This document shows positions 13,131 to 24,200 of a stretch of 64,000 nucleotides of DNA, one piece after another (position 1 is the stretch's first letter; each line of letters opens with the position of its first letter). Made by a program: the position numbers and the translations under genes. The stretch spans positions 32,382,332 through 32,446,331 of the forward strand of contig CALNVZ010003426.1 in the NCBI GenBank assembly GCA_940671915.1, read 5' to 3'. Below the pieces are notes generated by a model. The model saw only the letters and a list, made by a program, of their open reading frames with translations, had not been told where the DNA came from and ran no database searches. The DNA is from Paracentrotus lividus. Its lineage: Eukaryota > Echinodermata > Echinoidea > Camarodonta > Echinidae.

Positions 13131-14949
13131 TATAGTAGTTACTAATGAAGACAATATACCATTATAGCTTTGGATTAAATAATTTTATACAAAGGGGCCT
13201 TGATTAATATTTCAAACGCTTTGTGCTCACAATAATAAAATGTCTGAAAGCGTTTGTCCCCGTTTTCCCTTTTCGGGGTTCTGGCTGTCTCAACTTTTAC
13301 CCGAGGAGGCTATGGGAGCTGCTTCGTCTTGACGGAGTGAATTTAGAGTGAAATTCTAGTGAATTTGGAGTGAAAATGTGTATTTTTGAGTGACCTCGGG
13401 ATTACTAGAGCAGATAACTTGAATATAAAATCTGCTCACGTATCACCCCTCATATTAATTTCATAAATATTTTTGAGGGGATCTGGCGGCCGAATATTCA
13501 AATTATTTATGTCAGGAGGTACCAGTCCGATTCTTTCAGATCTCTCCTCCTCGTCTTCCAGACGACTTTATATGGTATATTTCTCAAAATTAAGCTCAGA
13601 ATCAAGCAGTTCACTTTGTTACAATCCTCCTTCAAGCAGGGGGCTAATGACAGCCCCCTGCTTCAAGATCTCTTTTCTTCATCTCACTCGTCATTTGCTC
13701 CGGGGTGCCTGTAAGATGTGATAAAACAGCCGTTTTTACTTTTCTTTCGTATCGGCCTGGTACACGCTGGAGCACTATAACAAGGATTTCACTTTAACAA
13801 AACTTGCTCTCTGTCTTCCCTTGCTCTCTTTCTATAGGCCTACTACCATATTCTCTTATTCATAATGAGATGCATACCACAGTCTAATCCTGATATAACA
13901 AGCACAGATACAAGATGAATTTGCTTTATTGCGGAGACAAATTCTTCTATCCCAATTTAAAAGAAGTGCGCATGTCTGTATGTGCCTATGTCCTATCATG
14001 GACTTACAGGTTATAAGTTCATGGTCCTATTCAGGACAGAGAGTTTTTATTAAAACAAGGCAATTGACTTGGTCCTGCACACTTCATTATAACAGGAGTA
14101 GATTGTAGCAACTTGGTGTGAACATGATATGGAACAGAAAAATCTACTCTCTTGAAATGCCTTTATTTGTAATTTATTCGATAAGTTTGAAAGAAGCATT
14201 CAAAATCTCCAAATTACAATGTCAATTTATTATGGTATAGTATTCCAAAATTACTTTATATAATACTTAGTTGCATGTGAATGACTCAACCAGTAGTTGT
14301 AGCAAAAATCACAAATTTGTGACCCAATAATTAAAACATAATTGAGAAAATGCAGAGATATAAAGTTGGATTCTGCTATTTGTCATCATACAGTGCATAT
14401 GAATACAATCCAAATGCAGAGGGCTTATATTCCAAATGTATTTGTTCAATTCACATATAACATACATGACTAATCAAAGAGGAACTCTTCACCTTTTCAA
14501 TACAATTCTTGTTTCAAGGACCTCACAAATGAACTAGTTACTTGCAAATGAAGGTTACAGGTACAATTTTTTTTTCCACTGAAGTTTCCAAGAAAGATAG
14601 AGTAAATACTATCAATGCAGCTTCTCCACATCATCAAAGAACAATCGTGCTTGGTGATGTGTGACAACAGTGAAAGTAAGTAAACAATTTTCATCACATT
14701 AAACTTGAAAAAAAATTTTTTTTAGAATGCCATAATTTAAATGAAAAGTGACTCTTCTGTGATTTTTTTTTCCCCAGATCTTTTCAATATTTTACTAAAG
14801 CTCTTCATAATCACTCTGTGCTCTCATCTCAATACCCTTTTTTCAACTGTGAAAATATCATATTCCAAATCAATCAAGCTTTAAACCCTCAGTAATGACG
14901 CTTCAGACATTTTTTTTGTCTACAACTTTTACAGATCTGTTGAAACCAA

Positions 14950-15075
14950 GTTTTTGACAATTATTATTATTATTATCATTATTAATATAATTATTATTAT
15001 AGAGTATTATGTAAACAGGGTAACCCCATCAGTGTCAAGCACTGTTCTTCCAGAGGGTCCTGTATGACAAATAGA
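14950..15075 (-). repeat. SINE-like tail with ATT repeat, copy 1
   Basis: An ATT-rich tract is followed by an approximately 70-base segment (CAGGGTAACC, ACTGTTCTTCCAGAGGGTCC) similar to the one at 28310-28420. On the minus strand the conserved block precedes the ATT-type tail, as expected for a SINE or LINE 3' end. The family is not named. Confidence 0.5.
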
Positions 15076-15473
15076 GAAACAAAAGGCAACATTAATCAAA
15101 ATAAAACAAACGTTTATGCAAGTTGTTGGTGTCATTAAGGTGTCATTAAGACAATAGACCTTTCTGCTAGAAAGTTTTGAGGCCCATCCCCTACCTTGGC
15201 ATACAAAGTTTAGAATAGAATGGTTCAGTAAGGGTTAATACAAAAATTATGTCAAAAATCTAAATTTTGTACAATGAGCACCATTTTCAAACACCACTCA
15301 ATACTATATAATTTCAAATTGATAACTCTACATTGTATTTATTGCATAATCCAGGAAATCAAGATGTCACCTTGGCTCAGTAATATACAAACGTTTTCAA
15401 TCAATCGCAAAACGGAATTGGCCAATCAAGATTATTGTTACATGCCCTTTTGTTGAAATACTAACCAGTAACC

Positions 15474-15742
15474 AATTATAATTGAAGATGCTAGTACTAG
15501 ATGTTCCTATGTTACATCAAATCAGTTTTGAGAAACAGAGGGTAAAAATGTAACATACGAACATCTAGTACTAGCATCTTCAATTATTTTACATATTCCG
15601 AAAGAGTAACTCCTTCCGCATCTTTTGGTACCATTTTTGTGTAGTATGACTTTACGCTTGGATGAACACGACACATTGTTACATAAATGTAACAGAGGGC
15701 CAAAATGTAACATACGAACATCTAGTACTAGCATCTTCAATT
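15474..15742. repeat. Inverted element built on GAAGATGCTAGTACTAGATG
   Basis: One copy of the 36-base block begins AATTGAAGATGCTAGTACTA at about 15480. Two inverted copies end near 15590 and 15740. The first and second copies form a hairpin. The second and third are direct repeats separated by unrelated sequence. Each block also contains ATGTTAC or its inverse. It is probably a small MITE family with a partial duplication. Confidence 0.7.
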
Positions 15743-15794
15743 GTTCTTTCAAATTCACAATTAATTGCAAACCACAGATCATATGCGACATCTT

Positions 15795-16046
15795 AAAATG
15801 ATGGCATCTTGCAAAGGCTCACATGACCATCACCTGATCATAAGCATCTCCCTGAAATGAGCTGCCATCTTGAAAAGGACATCACATGACCATCACCTGA
15901 TCATAAGCAGCTCCCTCAATTAATCTACCATCTCGCAAAGGACATCACATGACCATCACCTGATCATAAACAACTCCCTGAAGTAAGCTGCCATCTTGCA
16001 AAGGGCATCACATGACCATCATCTGATGAGAAGTAACTCTCTTCAT
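15795..16046. repeat. 63-base minisatellite, four units
   Basis: ACATGACCATCAYCTGAT recurs at 15821, 15884, 15947 and 16010, a strict 63-base period. Unit ends vary around TGCCATCTTGCAAAGG. It lies in the 3' flank of BAG1. Confidence 0.9.
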
Positions 16047-16104
16047 AACGGACACGATTAGGTGATAACATATCACAGTGTCTGGAAGCACTTCACCAAG
16101 CCAT

Positions 16105-16385
16105 TTACAAGTTACAAAACAACTTAACAAGCAACTTAAAATATAAAGAGCCAAATGGGATGACCTTCATTCTTTCTGAAGTTTAACTCTATTTCCCATA
16201 ATTTCAATAAAATTGTTGCTAAATATTTCCTGCACATTCATAATGTTTACTGATTATATTGAGGACCATCTATATCTGCATTTCCAACTTAATCTAATAA
16301 AATTAAAAATGATTTGAGCAACCCATTTGGCTCTCCATATTTTAAGAATTCAAGTCATTTGTAAAGTTGTTCGTTACTTATGAAC
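16105..16385. mobile_element. Palindromic MITE, copy 1, in the BAG1 3' UTR
   Basis: The arms are imperfect inverted repeats: the left arm reads ...ATAAAGAGCCAAATGGGATG and the right arm reads CAACCCATTTGGCTCTCC... outward to CTTTGTAAAGTTGTTC-like ends. A second copy lies at 52625-52895. It begins about 34 bases after the BAG1 stop codon, so it should be transcribed in the 3' UTR. No transposase is present. Target-site duplications are not clear. Confidence 0.7.
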
Positions 16386-16418
16386 AACTTGTTGAAACAC
16401 CCCACGTGCAATCTGCTA

Positions 16419-16622
16419 TCAACTGTTACTATTATCTTGTAGTTTGTGTATGGTAGAACTAGTAGCATCATTGGAGTCTAGCTGGGTTTGTATCTCTTTG
16501 ATAACTCTCTTCCTCTTCATCCGTATTGACTGGTTACTTGTTGAAAGATCCTGTACAGGAGAGAGAAAGAGCGAGTGACAGGGAGGAGGGAGAAAGAGAG
16601 AAAGAGAAAGACAAACAAAGAG

Positions 16623-16666
<44 letters not shown>

Positions 16667-19600
16667 GGGAGAAGGGTGAAAAGAGACAAAGAGAGATAAA
16701 AAGATGAAATATTCAATCTGAAATACACAATGCTTCTATACTTTTTATTTTATTTAGTCATTCTTTAGCTGGTTTTTTCTTTCTCATCTTTTCCACACAT
16801 GTTTTTACCTCATGTGTCTTGTATACTTTACCTTCCATTAAACTGTAAACTGGATTAAAACAATTATTGGCTCAAAGCAACTAAGCCACCATAATTCATT
16901 CATTACATAGACTGAAAACCAAAAGTTGAAAAGATGGGAGTCAGTAATAATCTATAAGGGGGAACATCTGTCTACATGTATACCCGGTTGTTGTATGTCC
17001 GGACGGGTTGTTTGTCCGGACAAGACGGCAATTTTAGGAGCTTTGTGACCAATATTTCATTAATCGATTGAAATTAATATCAGACAATATAACAAAGCAC
17101 AAATATTCACAAACATTTTTGCTATTTACTGCACAAATTTTAAGAAAATCCAGAGTAAAAGATGCTGTTTTTATCTGCTTAAGTGTCCGGACAACGGACC
17201 CCCCATCCTATAATAAATGATGATGATGATACTTCCTGAATCTATAATTTAAAATTTATAATGATATAATGTACATGTAGTTGTAGTTTATTAAAATTCG
17301 CATCAGCTGGGTGTTTATCAGCTTTTGGGTCATGTATGGTCTTTGGTCTGTGAAGATACTTACCAGTGAATCTAACTTTTCCAGCAGTCTAACATACTCC
17401 TCATGACATACTGCTAGTCTCTTTGCCAGGCTGGACAATGAATTACTTTCTAGATCCTTCTGAAGATAACCCTGTACAGAAGTAAATTATGAATTGAATC
17501 AAGACTTAATGTTACAACAATCAATCATTGTCATGAATGGGAATTCATTTCTACTTCATTTATATCTATTGTACCAAAGTCACTTCCCATCATTCAATGT
17601 ACCTTGAAATATGGCACAGAATAATCACACCTCATTATTTGATCTCATCTTGATTTACAAGTACTTTATTCAAGCCAACTTTTTAATTTTTGCATAGATT
17701 CAATTAAAGGAAGAAATTACCAATCATATTTATTTATACAATAGTAGAAAATATTGTGATGATATTAAAGATATTGATGATAAATATTGAATGCAAATTA
17801 GGCATATACGTTCCAACAAAAACTAAATTTGTCTTGAATTATAGAATATCAGTTCAATGCATACCTTTTCTACACCTGATAATTCTTCTGTAATATCAGT
17901 CTGTTTACTTGCAAGAGAAACAATCTTCTTCTCAACGTCACTGATCTGCTTGTAGTTCTCATCCTCCTCAGGATTGTACTGACAAAGGTCAAAGGTCAAG
18001 GTTCAAAAGTTAGCTAACATTACCAAGAAGGGCAGATAAGGCACAAAGTACAATAATTCTTAATATCTATTGTCTAATACCCTTCAAAAGATAGTAAGTT
18101 AGATTATTCTCTGAAAATTTATTCATAAGTTGGACGTAAAACTTGGAAAGGGCCCAGGACATATAGGGAAATGTATCTTTGACAAGGATTAAAAAAACAC
18201 TCAATTTGGTGATGCCAAAGAATATTATTGCCTTGGCAGCATTTTCAACCTGTATATTCCTCCAGAGTCCATTGCTACAGTCACTGAAAGGCACCACATT
18301 TGATTTTTAGCCAATATAACAAAAATGAATATACAATCAACTTTGGTAGACTAATATTCCTATTCCACTAATATTGATTAAACCTACAAAACAATTGTTC
18401 CTTAAACATCTCCTTCTTACCTTTTTGCCAATAAGCATCAATTTACTTCCATTTTTTAGACCAGCTTCCGCCACCTGCTGATCTGAGTTTACAAGGGTTT
18501 TTCCTGATGAAGTAACAAGAAAACAACAATTTTTTGATTTTGTAACAATCAAACTTATATTTGACCTTATACTAGGGAGATTTCCTCCTGGTACAATGGA
18601 AAAAGGATCGGGACAATAGAAATTACATTGTAATATCAGGAATCTCTTTGTATGAGGGAACAGATCCTCCCTAAAGAATACAAAGAGTTTAGACCAGCAA
18701 AATTACTGTTATATATCAGGAATCTCATTTTCAGACCTCTTTAAAACAAATTTCCACTGTAAATGTATGGGAGAGTGGATAAAAAATCTGCCATCTTGGA
18801 ATGCTACCCAAGGTGCTCCAGGATAGATGCTTGATTTGTTACATGATCTCTCCTGCACAGATCTAGCAGCTCATCTTTGGTTGGCCCTAAACACCTTGTC
18901 ATAACTGGAGTGGATAAAATACAGTCAAACTTGCATTTATGATTTGAAGGCCTTCTCAAGTCATTTTCTCTTACCATTCTATTGTGTTCGTTTTTTTTAA
19001 CCCTTCATGAGTCTAAGCTATAGTCAAAGCTATTTCTTTAGTCTCAACTGATTTAACTTTCTCACGGTTGACTGTACTAAAAAACATCATCCTAATTTAT
19101 TTTATGAATGATTTTTACTTACCTCTATTAATGATCTTCTGACCACCAACAGGAACTCCCGTCAATCCCTCTAGGGTCAACGACAGGTCAGCAACAGTCG
19201 CCTCAGCAGGAAGACTTACAATGTGTTTGTTTGGTCCTGTAAGGAAAGAATACAAATACAAATTCTTTCAAATTTTGTTGATCCTAATAATTTTTAAGGC
19301 AAACGCCCCTCAACATTACTTTTTTCGAAGGCACTCAAGGTTGTATTGATGAGCTAACATAACTTCTGCTTTAGCAACAAGTTAGTTAAGAGTGATGAAA
19401 ACAATTGAAAATGTTAGAAAGATTCCAAACAGGATAGTTTATAGTAAAAAAAACAAAAAAAGAGAAATAAATGTATCTTTATTCTGAGACTCTTAACCAG
19501 AACCGTGACTGTCATTTCACTGGTTTTTCTTTAAGTCCTTTCTTACACTATTTTCTCATAATCACATACAAAGCCACCATATCACATCACTTGAGAAGTT

Positions 19601-20870
19601 GAGTGCTTAAACAATTATGTGTGCACGTATTTGTATAGATTTACTGAGTAACTACGGTAATTGCTCTATTTATAATTGCTTACTAGTACTTTGTTTCTAT
19701 GTTTATTTGTAACAGGGCCCTGTTTACAAGCAGTTCACTGCTTTTGAAGGGTCCTATTAAAGGGGACCAATACCCAAGGAAATAATCATTTTTATAAGAA
19801 AGAGCACAATCAGAGGAGCAATTTAAAAAACGTTTCATCAAAATCAGTTCTAAAATAAGAAAGTTATGGAAGTTTGAAAAGTCTCGTTTTACCTTCTATG
19901 GGGATCCTCAAACTGGCAACATCGGCTACAAAATGGCAGATTTTATGGACAACTCTCCATTTGTTTTGTACACAAATTTTCAGATTTTCCCCATTTTCTT
20001 TCAAAATATGTCTTATTTACTTCTGAGCTCAAAATATGTCATGGAAAAATATATTTCACACAACATTATGTTGAGCTCAGAAGGAGGTAAGACATATTTT
20101 GAAAGAAAATGGGGAAAATCTGAAAATTTGTGTACAAAACCAATGGAGAGTTGTCCATAAAATCGGCCATTTTGAAGCTGATGTTGCCAATTAGATCCCC
20201 ATAGAAGGTAAAACGAGACTTTTCAAACTTCCATAACTCTCTTATTATATAACCGATTTTGGGGAATTTTTTTTTTAATTGCTCCTCTCATTATGCTCTT
20301 TCCTATGAAAGTGATTATTTCCTTGGGTATTGGTTTCCTTTAAACCATTATGTTTTATATGTTCAATTATTATGCATTGTATGTTTTATATTGTATGTTT
20401 TACTGATGGTTAAATAAATATGAATTGAATTGAAAAATCATGTAAAATTGTATAAATCTCATCCCTTATTATCCCTGGCACAGTGGCAGGGGCGGCCCTC
20501 CCCCCATATTGAAAACAACTCATTTTGTCATGTTTGTCATTGACTGTAAAGTGTAATGTTAAAATTCATCAGATACTAGGAGTAGGACTTAAATATTATA
20601 AACTATTAAGCAGACTCAAATTAGGTCCCCATCTTCTTCTTGTTCTTCCTCCAGTGCAAAGGTAACATTGAGGAGATCAATCTCACAGAAACACAGATCA
20701 TATGCACAGGAACTCATACAATTACAAGGTTATGCCTACAAAATTTAACACATGGGACACGACAGCCATGACATGAGCCATAAATTTGATAATGTACTAA
20801 AACATCACACATAAAACATACCGTGTGAAACAGTGATTTCTATTTCGCCTGCTGCTGTCTGAGAAGCCAT
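16419..20870 (-). CDS. BAG1: BAG family molecular chaperone regulator 1, complete, six exons
   Basis: BAG1 is a nucleotide-exchange co-chaperone that binds the Hsp70/Hsc70 ATPase domain through its BAG domain. It links the chaperone to the proteasome through a ubiquitin-like domain. Exons (minus): 20822-20870, 19123-19236, 18421-18503, 17865-17978, 17364-17471, 16419-16550. All junctions are GT-AG and in frame, giving 199 residues from MASQTAAGEIEITVSHG to a TGA stop. The ubiquitin-like domain covers about residues 9-82 and ends in LMLIGKK, as in vertebrate BAG1 (VMLIGKK). The helical BAG domain spans about residues 90-175 (IVSLASKQTDITEELSGVEK, GYLQKDLESN, RMKRKRVIKEIQTQLDS). The length fits the short BAG1 isoform, with no N-terminal extension. 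Exon 6 lies behind a very long CT tract. Intron 1 carries a TTAA-flanked hairpin element. The gene starts 362 bases from ELP4 on the opposite strand. Confidence 0.95.
16557..16700. repeat. GA microsatellite abutting the BAG1 exon 6 acceptor
   Basis: About 140 bases of GA-rich repeat on the plus strand. On the BAG1 sense strand it is an unbroken CT-rich tract directly upstream of CTGTACAG and exon 6. Confidence 0.9.
16976..17212. mobile_element. TCCGGAC element, copy 1, in BAG1 intron 5
   Basis: The left end reads TACCCGGTTGTTGTATGTCC and then GGACGGGTTGTTTGTCCGGA. The right end reads AAGTGTCCGGACAACGGACC and then CCCCATCCTA. The copy at 37195-37447 shares both ends and nearly the same length, but the roughly 160-base centre is poorly conserved. 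It is a non-autonomous element of unknown class. Confidence 0.7.
19757..20343. mobile_element. TTAA-flanked hairpin MITE, copy 1, in BAG1 intron 1
   Basis: The element (19761-20339) is almost wholly self-complementary. The left end AGGGGACCAATACCCAAGG is mirrored by CCTTGGGTATTGGTTTCCT at the right. Inner arms pair through TTTCAAAATATGTCTTA and its reverse complement around a centre near 20055. TTAA lies at 19757-19760 and 20340-20343. TTAA target duplication is typical of piggyBac and Kolobok DNA transposons; the RR-type terminus (AG) favours Kolobok, but this is inference. No transposase is present. A second copy is at 32267-32855. Confidence 0.85.
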
Positions 20871-21232
20871 GTTTTATTTGATGGATTCTCCGATGTTCAA
20901 AATCAACTCTGTCTATAACTAAAGAAAAACTTAAATAGGCCTAACGTTAGATTTTTAACTGTTATAGTTAAGCCGATCGAGCCAACTTTTTTTTCTCATT
21001 TCGTGACTGTAGATTTTTACATATTTTCCAGGCGTGATTAATAAAAAATATTTAAAGATATTACCAATTTTCTAATTTTACCAAAGAAAAATAGTTGCAT
21101 CACATCAAAACTACTTTTCATGATATTAATTTAAAATCTTTTATTGTTTTATAATATTGATAATATTTTTCACTCAAATAATTCCTTTTACATAATAATG
21201 TTTAAGCTTAAAAGAGGCTAGTTTTCAACAAA
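20871..21232. promoter_or_regulatory. Shared divergent promoter region of BAG1 and ELP4
   Basis: BAG1 starts at 20870 (minus) and ELP4 at 21233 (plus). The 362 bases between their start codons hold both 5' UTRs and both promoters. The segment is AT-rich, with no TATA box in a clear position and no CpG island. Shared control is inferred from spacing alone. Confidence 0.6.
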
Positions 21233-24200
21233 ATGGCTGCGCCCTCTGAAGCAAAAACGAGTTTTCAAAGGCGAGGAAAATCTAAGAATTTTTCTGTACT
21301 CGGAACCCGCCCATCCCTACACAATGGTCAGTTGCTCGTTTCCACTGGTGTGCCATCCTTGGATCATTTGCTGGGTATGAAAATCGATGTGAAAGAGTTT
21401 TTTCTCCTTCCTTTTTAGTTGTGCCCGAGTTTGACCCTCCACCTCACCACGGCCCACCCGACGGCCACGGCTCAGGCGAAGTCACAGGCGGAGGTCCCGT
21501 CAGCATTTCTTGGGGTCCAGTTCCATGCTAGCTCAGGCTCAGCCGGGCTGAGGCCGAGGTGCGATGGATGACTTGCGTACTGGGCATGTGCTGCACATAG
21601 AAATTTTTACTCCATAATTTATGCGCGAGGCTCGAATGATCACGTTAGCATATGAAATACACTACTGTATAGAGACTAGAGTCTAACGTTAAGTGGTTAT
21701 TTTCGCAGTGACTTTATTTTCGCGGTGACTTTATTTTCGCTAATTTCGCGAGTCGGTCATCGCGAAAATTTCCACTTCAGTACAAGGCTATTTAATTTAT
21801 AGTAATGAAGTCATCACCAAAATCGCGAAATTTTGCTCTCGCGAATTTCCCCAATTAGTCCAAAATCGCGAAAATATCTGTACACGAAAATATTGGCTTT
21901 ATACAGTAAGTTAGTGCTTCCATTTTCCAATGTCATGAACAATAGATCTAGTCGTGATAAAATTTAGATTCGTCATTTATTTTTTTGGTAAGTCCACATT
22001 TCTTCATACGTTTTCAACTGTTGGGCGAAGTCCGACAGTGGATTCGTTGAAGTTCCTTTTGATATTTCTCTTCTTTATTCTAAAAAGTATTGAAAGAGTG
22101 GCTTTGCGGCGCACGTTTTGTGAAGTCGAGTCTTGCAGTTTTTCTTGCGAAATGAGTCAATCCACTTTGGTTATGATTGCATTGTCCTCTGGCTCTGTAC
22201 TGGCTGTACGAATGAACTTGTAGGCATTTCGATGTGTGCTGTGTTGTGGTCGGAGGGCTAGCTCCATGTACTGTAGTCTTCTTCTAATATACTGCCCAAC
22301 GCCCCAGTACAGGAGCCTAAGTTGGACTATTCAGAATTGGAGAGCAAGAGTTCCTTTTGCGACAGCCACCCAAATTGAAAAGTAAAAATATGGAAATGGT
22401 GTATATTATCTTAACCCTAAGTAGACCTACTTACCTGGGCTATTTTGCGAGGTAAAAAAAGAAAGTTATGGGGGGCCGCGAGCACCGCCCTCCCCCCCCA
22501 GCCGCTAAGATCCTCGGTCCGCGGATCGCGTGATAGCAACGAAAATTTGCATGAAGGTAGAGAATGACATAAACTATGCGATTGCATAGGTAAATTGTAC
22601 TAAATTCATATATTTTATTTTATATTAATTAATAATGCTAATTTATTCATGAAATCATACTTTTTGCTCTAATTCACTAAATAAAGTTCCTGGAAAGCTA
22701 ATTTTTTTTGTGAAAATATTCTTACATTTATAAGAATTGTAAAAGAAAAACAAATTCTTACGTATTTTATTGTTTTTTTCATTTCTTATGTATTTCCTTG
22801 TTTTTTAACCTTTTTATTTCTATTGTTTTTTCGACACAATTCGTCCATGACATTATTTTGGCCATAAATAGCATCAAATTAAATGACTCTTGTCAATAAA
22901 TTTAAAAATAATCAATCATTTATGAATTCTAGCTGAAAACACATTTTGTATTGACTTTTGTACATGAAATCAAGTTTTTGAGCCATTTTTGGTCTGACGA
23001 AATTTGAACATGGTTTTAAAAGATGCGCGAGACTTGAAAGTAAAAAGTCAGCGAGTGGCGCGTTAAAAAACTTTCGTACTGCGGATTTATCGCGAAAAAT
23101 GTTGAGGGGGGGCATAATGGCCCCCCCCCCCCCCCAGGTAAGTTAGGGTTAAGAGGAAGTTCACTCTGGAATTTTATTGGTATTAAAAAATGCAGAAAAA
23201 TAAAAGAAAAAATATGAGTGAAGGTTTTAAGAAAGTTGACCAAAAAATAACAAAGTTATGAATATTTAAAGTTTTTATACTGTGACGTCACGTGCGAGCT
23301 GCTCTCCTATAGGCCTATGTTATGTAATGTAAATTCCATTAAAGTGTCATTTTTTTCAGAAGAATATTAATCATATCACCTGTGCTGTCGATATCATCAA
23401 ACCTATGTTCGTATACACGCCTCTAACAAATTGACCCATTCCTTCATCAAGAACCATGAAAAAGACGAATTTTATGGAATTTAGACTCAAGACATGGGAG
23501 AGCTGCTCGCACGTGACGTCACAGAATCAAAACTTTAAATATTCATAACTTCTTTATTTTTTGGTCGATTTTCTTCAAACTTTCACTCATATTTTTTTTT
23601 TTATTATTCATTTTTTTTAAACCAATAAAATTCCAGATTGAACTTCCCCTTTAAACATTATATCTACACATAAAATATGATGTGGAAAAGCTGTAAAAAG
23701 TTTTAAAACTCATCTTTTGTAATTGAAAAAAAAAAATTCAGTTTATTTATTTAAAAAAAGATGAGAGGAATAATTGGAGTCCAACCTGAAACGTCAGTGT
23801 CACTGTCTCGCTCTCCGACCAGTACACCAACGAGACAACTTGCAAACTGCCAAGGACAAAATTCTGTGTATCCCTTTAAAAACAATTTATCGGAAAACTC
23901 AAGTTTGTGAAGCAAAAGAGAACATGCAACCGATACCAACTTTCCATTTGAACTTGAGCAACTGCTAACTAACATTTACAAATGTAGCGGTGGCAGATTG
24001 ATGTAACATGTTCTTTTTCACTTTCAGGTGGAGGTATAGCAGTGGGGTCAGTTCTTCTCATAGGTATGTCAGATTAAACTTGAATAATTAAAAAGGGATT
24101 CAAACACAAGAGCTGAAGGGGTTCAACTTTTTATTTCTGTCCATAAATAATGCAAGTTTATAGTATGTCTTGAAGGGTTTTAAAACATTGGAATATAAAA

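Larger units (their letters stand above)
7616..16418. other. Region between liprin-alpha start exon and BAG1 3' end
   Basis: No convincing coding exon is seen. Contents are a possible liprin 5' non-coding exon (10059-10250), a CT microsatellite (10261-10330), a repeat copy (10450-10597), a short J-domain-like relic (10822-10890), three degenerate 420-430-base repeat units (11940-13130), GC- and C-rich repeat pieces near 11470-11560 and 13065-13100, a SINE-like tail (14950-15075), a CTAGTACTAG inverted element (15474-15742), a 63-base minisatellite (15795-16046) and a MITE (16105-16385). Confidence 0.7.

Noticed and set aside
16419-16490. BAG1 end resembling the GATGCTAGTACTAG element, as a fourth echo array
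   Set aside because: The match (GATGCTACTAGTTCTAC against GATGCTAGTACTAGATG) is short and does not extend; not comparable to the three arrays reported.
19933-20160. 75-residue frame also found at 32443-32670
   Set aside because: It lies in the arms of the TTAA hairpin MITE; conservation between copies reflects the element and not a protein.
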